Of a DNA stretch of 64,000 nt, positions 61,912-64,000 are shown in pieces. Numbering within the stretch: the stretch's first letter is position 1; each line of letters begins with the position of its first letter. The notes beneath the pieces were generated by a model. It had not been told where the DNA came from. It searched no databases and saw only the letters and a list, made by a program, of their open reading frames with translations. Source of the stretch: Arachidicoccus rhizosphaerae. GTDB taxonomy: Bacteria; Bacteroidota; Bacteroidia; Chitinophagales; Chitinophagaceae. The stretch is taken from contig NZ_FNQY01000002.1 in assembly GCF_900107765.1 (NCBI RefSeq), positions 62,001 to 126,000 of the forward strand, read 5' to 3'. Made by a program: the position numbers and the translations under genes.

Positions 61912-61913
61912 TT

Positions 61914-62057
61914 GTGACCATTGAGCTACACATGAACAATGAACTGGTCAGAACTTTTAAGCACCCCAAAAGATCAGAATGCCAAAAAGTTCGCAATCAG
62001 TGGCTTAAAGAAATCAAAAACTTAACAGGAATATTTTACATAATTATCAAACCATGA
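61914..62057 (+). CDS. Small prophage protein (41-47 residues, uncertain start)
   Basis: A short frame from GTG 61914 or ATG 61932: MNNELVRTFKHPKRSECQKV then RNQWLKEIKNLTGIFYIIIK plus P. Its stop overlaps the next ATG (ATGA), typical of this operon. Basic helix and hydrophobic end. No family recognised; support is from packing only. Confidence 0.4.
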   Translation: MTIELHMNNELVRTFKHPKRSECQKVRNQWLKEIKNLTGIFYIIIKP

Positions 62058-62383
62058 ACACAACATTTTCATTCGCCAAAAGCATTGTTTACATCCGGAA
62101 TGCAAAACTATTTCTGGAAGTGGCTTTAAAAGACAGAATCAATCCTATTGTCAAAATCATGATCAGGGCCTGGATAAAAAAGTTGGACTGGATATTAAAT
62201 GACTTCACTTCTCGAATCAGCTATGAATCCAGTAAGGAATTAAAAGAATCGATGTTTAACGAAGATTCCAGTTTACAGGTTCAGGAAATCATGGATCAGG
62301 TATTTGACACCACACCTGAACAACGGGAAATTATCGAACAATTCATAATTGATTTAAAAGCAAATAAAGTACAAGTAGCATGA
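62054..62383 (+). CDS. Hypothetical helical prophage protein
   Basis: A 109-residue mostly helical protein (FSFAKSIVYIRNAKLFLEVA, PIVKIMIRAWIKKLDWILND, TPEQREIIEQFIIDLKAN). No family recognised. Coupled to the frame before it. The next gene (methyltransferase) starts 48 bases after its stop. Confidence 0.62.
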   Translation: MNTTFSFAKSIVYIRNAKLFLEVALKDRINPIVKIMIRAWIKKLDWILNDFTSRISYESSKELKESMFNEDSSLQVQEIMDQVFDTTPEQREIIEQFIIDLKANKVQVA

Positions 62384-62431
62384 ACTACACAGAATTGAAA
62401 CTATCCTTTTAACCCTTAACTACAATTAAAA

Positions 62432-63934
62432 ATGACACATGGATCACTCTTTTCAGGTATAGGTGGCGCCGAATTAGCAGCCGAGTGGGCAGGATGGGAA
62501 AATGTATTCCACTGTGAAATAAACCCATTCGGACGTAAAATATTAGACTATTACTGGCCAAAAGCAAAATCATATGCAGACATTAAACAAACAGACTTCA
62601 CTATTTGGAGAAACAGAATTGATGTACTCTCAGGCGGATTTCCTTGCCAGCCCTTCAGTACAGCCGGGAAGCGAAAAGGCACAGAAGATGACCGCCATCT
62701 CTGGCCGGAAATGCTTAGAGCAATTAGAGAAATTCAGCCGCGCTACGTCGTGGGTGAAAACGTTCGTGGGTTTACTAATTGGCAGTCAGGATTGGTTTTC
62801 GACGAGGTGCTATCTGACCTGGAAAATGAGGGCTACGAAGTCGCACCGTTTTTACTTCCAGCTTGCGGTGTCAATGCCCCCCACAGAAGAGATAGAATCT
62901 GGATTGTTGCTTACGCCCCGGGCATCGGAAAACGACCAGGGCAGCAAGGCGAACGGGATGAAAGACGGGCAGAGCAGTTGGAAGTCACAAGGGCGGGGTG
63001 CGACATTGACAACCGTAATGAAGCAGGGTCTGTTACCCACGCCAGTAGTGATGGACACAAACCAAGGGGATTTAAAAAAGATAGATGCAAGGCGCGAGAA
63101 AGCGAAAGCGAAAGGCACAAACGGGAATGGATTTGGGATGACGGTCGGGGAATTAGCCAATCGGGGGATGCTCCCGACTCCGACAGCCCAAGATTTCAAA
63201 CGGAGAGGCCCGAACAGCAAGCAACAAGGTTTGAGCAATACGGAGAACTGGACGGGCATGTTACCTACCCCGACAGCCCAAAATTGGAAAGGCGGCCGAA
63301 CAAAAGAGGGATTAGAAGCAGCGGGGCGGAACTCCACCAACAGCCTGCCGGATTTCTTCGCCCAGACTGGCAAGACTTCCCAGCTGTCAGCCCGATTCGT
63401 TGCAAGTATGATGGGATTTCCCAAATCATGGTTAGAAATATAAAATCAGAAGTATATGCCACAATTAGAAAAGATTACACCGACAAAGATTTGCAAGAAG
63501 TGTGGGAAGCCTTTCAATCGGAGGAGATTCAATGGAAGATTGGAAGATTATACAAGATTCATGAGCCGACTATATTGCTCCAAACAGTGCAGCTATGTCA
63601 GACCCCCGATAACGCACAAGGGAAGTTTTCACCATTTGGCGAGAAAGCATCGCAAAGACTCATGCGAAAATTGCGGAGCCTTGGATCATTTGGATGTTCA
63701 CCACGTGGACGGGAACTGGAAAAACAATTCAGTTTGGAATTTAATGACTCTCTGCCACACTTGTCACATGAAATTGCATTGGCGGCAATGGAGATCCAGG
63801 AAGAATCGGAAAGGTTCGCAACATGGCTCCGAAACGAATCAATAAAAGGTTTCGGCAACGCATGGGTGCCACAAGTTGCCTATGAGATATTCAAAGTTAT
63901 TAATCAAATGGAATCACAAATAAACGTAGCGTAA
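62432..63934 (+). CDS. Phage DNA cytosine-5 methyltransferase with embedded out-of-frame ORFs
   Basis: A 500-residue C5-methyltransferase that would methylate cytosine in phage DNA, probably to evade host restriction. N-terminal motifs are complete: motif I SLFSGIGGAELAAE (5-18), motif IV GGFPCQPFS with catalytic C72, motif VI ENV (109-111) and motif VIII RRDRIWIVAYA (152-162). Motif X is at the very end (GFGNAWVPQVAYEIFK, starting about 473). Between them, residues 165-335 are Arg/Gln/Ser-rich, and residues 340-470 lie over an HNH ORF in the +1 frame and look random. So the reading frame is intact, but the target recognition part is not conventional. The +1 frame encodes another long ORF over 62574-63443. 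Confidence 0.85.
   Translation: MTHGSLFSGIGGAELAAEWAGWENVFHCEINPFGRKILDYYWPKAKSYADIKQTDFTIWRNRIDVLSGGFPCQPFSTAGKRKGTEDDRHLWPEMLRAIREIQPRYVVGENVRGFTNWQSGLVFDEVLSDLENEGYEVAPFLLPACGVNAPHRRDRIWIVAYAPGIGKRPGQQGERDERRAEQLEVTRAGCDIDNRNEAGSVTHASSDGHKPRGFKKDRCKARESESERHKREWIWDDGRGISQSGDAPDSDSPRFQTERPEQQATRFEQYGELDGHVTYPDSPKLERRPNKRGIRSSGAELHQQPAGFLRPDWQDFPAVSPIRCKYDGISQIMVRNIKSEVYATIRKDYTDKDLQEVWEAFQSEEIQWKIGRLYKIHEPTILLQTVQLCQTPDNAQGKFSPFGEKASQRLMRKLRSLGSFGCSPRGRELEKQFSLEFNDSLPHLSHEIALAAMEIQEESERFATWLRNESIKGFGNAWVPQVAYEIFKVINQMESQINVA
62574..63443 (+). CDS. LPTP-repeat protein in the +1 frame of the methyltransferase gene
   Basis: A 289-residue ORF wholly inside the methyltransferase gene, one base out of frame. 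The start may be ATG 62574 or 62622. It carries MTAISGRKCLEQ, STRCYLTWKMRATK, FYFQLAVSMPPTEEIESG, four motifs LLTPRAS, LLPTPVV, MLPTPTAQ and MLPTPTAQ (about residues 112, 153, 199, 229), and ends SQLSARFVASMMGFPKSW. I recall phage database proteins with this same order (SGxxC...LTWK...TEEIE...LPTPTA...SxLxxxFVxxMMGFPxxW), usually called hypothetical. Its composition is more natural than the methyltransferase frame in the same stretch. Function unknown. Confidence 0.65.
   Translation: MQTLNKQTSLFGETELMYSQADFLASPSVQPGSEKAQKMTAISGRKCLEQLEKFSRATSWVKTFVGLLIGSQDWFSTRCYLTWKMRATKSHRFYFQLAVSMPPTEEIESGLLLTPRASENDQGSKANGMKDGQSSWKSQGRGATLTTVMKQGLLPTPVVMDTNQGDLKKIDARREKAKAKGTNGNGFGMTVGELANRGMLPTPTAQDFKRRGPNSKQQGLSNTENWTGMLPTPTAQNWKGGRTKEGLEAAGRNSTNSLPDFFAQTGKTSQLSARFVASMMGFPKSWLEI
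63456..63845 (+). CDS. HNH endonuclease ORF nested in the methyltransferase gene
   Basis: A 129-residue protein in the +1 frame of the methyltransferase. It has two zinc-finger-like pairs (C13/C16 in ICKKCGKPF, C41/C45 in YCSKQCS) and a second pair (C70/C73 in CENCGALDHL). Then comes the HNH core: DVHHVDGNWKNNSVWNLMTL and CHTCHMKLHW (H82, H83, N91, C100, C103, H104). HNH proteins nick or cut DNA; free-standing phage copies act in packaging or as homing enzymes. It ends 9 bases before the start of methyltransferase motif X (GNAWVPQ), so it lies exactly between the recognition region and motif X. Confidence 0.85.
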   Translation: MPQLEKITPTKICKKCGKPFNRRRFNGRLEDYTRFMSRLYCSKQCSYVRPPITHKGSFHHLARKHRKDSCENCGALDHLDVHHVDGNWKNNSVWNLMTLCHTCHMKLHWRQWRSRKNRKGSQHGSETNQ

Positions 63935-63935
63935 A

Positions 63936-64000
63936 ATGAAACTGAACATAACAACAACAGAAGGAATTAAGCAGGTAGATGCAATAAGGGTATTTGAACA
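63936..64000 (+). CDS. Start of an unidentified prophage gene (cut by window edge)
   Basis: Begins with ATG 1 base after the methyltransferase stop: MKLNITTTEGIKQVDAIRVF then E. It is in line with the tight packing of the early operon. Too short to identify. Confidence 0.5.
   Translation, partial: MKLNITTTEGIKQVDAIRVFE

Noticed and set aside
62380-62412. 10-codon ORF overlapping the stop of the 62054 gene
   Set aside because: Too short; ATGA overlap alone is not evidence.
50000-64000. CRISPR array or anti-CRISPR system
   Set aside because: No regularly spaced repeats exist in the window; the only tandem repeats are the iterons at 59584-59632.

Overview
The window is a chromosomal segment of a Bacteroidota bacterium, most likely of the Chitinophagaceae or a close relative (family placement is inference). 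Signs: Bacteroidota -7 promoter boxes (TAnnTTTG) before many genes, a SecA with the long Bacteroidota insertion and SEC-C tail, a TonB-dependent receptor with an N-terminal carboxypeptidase-like domain, DUF3078, DUF2911 and DUF1543 proteins, and an ECF sigma/anti-sigma pair. No rRNA, tRNA, CRISPR array or intact insertion sequence was seen.

Region 1 (1 to about 47,530) is host chromosome, mostly housekeeping: the start of atpG, secA, a membrane protein/XRE pair, a sulfatase, a DinB protein and WYL regulator, an ABC exporter, an HtrA protease, a LOG protein, asd, mnmA, ssb, an L,D-transpeptidase-like protein, an Ldh-family dehydrogenase, an OmpA protein, a DNA glycosylase, parC, a TerC protein, a cysteine desulfurase, smpB, accD, yigZ-ribD, recO, an S10 peptidase, aspartate kinase, a siderophore receptor, an ECF sigma operon, and an AraC regulator divergent from a close relative of the tetracycline-inactivating monooxygenase TetX. 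Many convergent pairs share strong hairpin terminators.

Region 2 (about 47,530 to 50,160) is AT-rich and accessory: two orphan genes, one with a segment like small immunity-type proteins, then about 1 kb of probably decayed sequence leading to a likely prophage edge.

Region 3 (about 50,160 to 64,000, running off the window) is the early half of a prophage. Leftward genes include a CI-like repressor. Rightward genes include two small HTH proteins, RecT plus a YqaJ-like exonuclease, a DUF1351-like coiled-coil protein, small membrane proteins, an SPFH lipoprotein, a NucS-like nuclease, a replication initiator, a DnaB helicase, NinG, and a C5 DNA methyltransferase. No integrase or structural gene is in view.

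The most striking signals are in the prophage. (a) The methyltransferase gene contains, in its +1 frame, a 289-codon ORF with repeated LPTP motifs and then an HNH endonuclease ORF, while its own frame stays open to motif X. (b) Two 18-bp near-palindromes of almost the same sequence overlap two -7 boxes at the lysogeny switch. (c) A canonical A_AAA_AAC slippery heptamer would attach a transmembrane tail to a regulator-like protein. (d) The initiator gene carries iterons and two abutting perfect palindromes, resembling an intragenic lambda-type origin.
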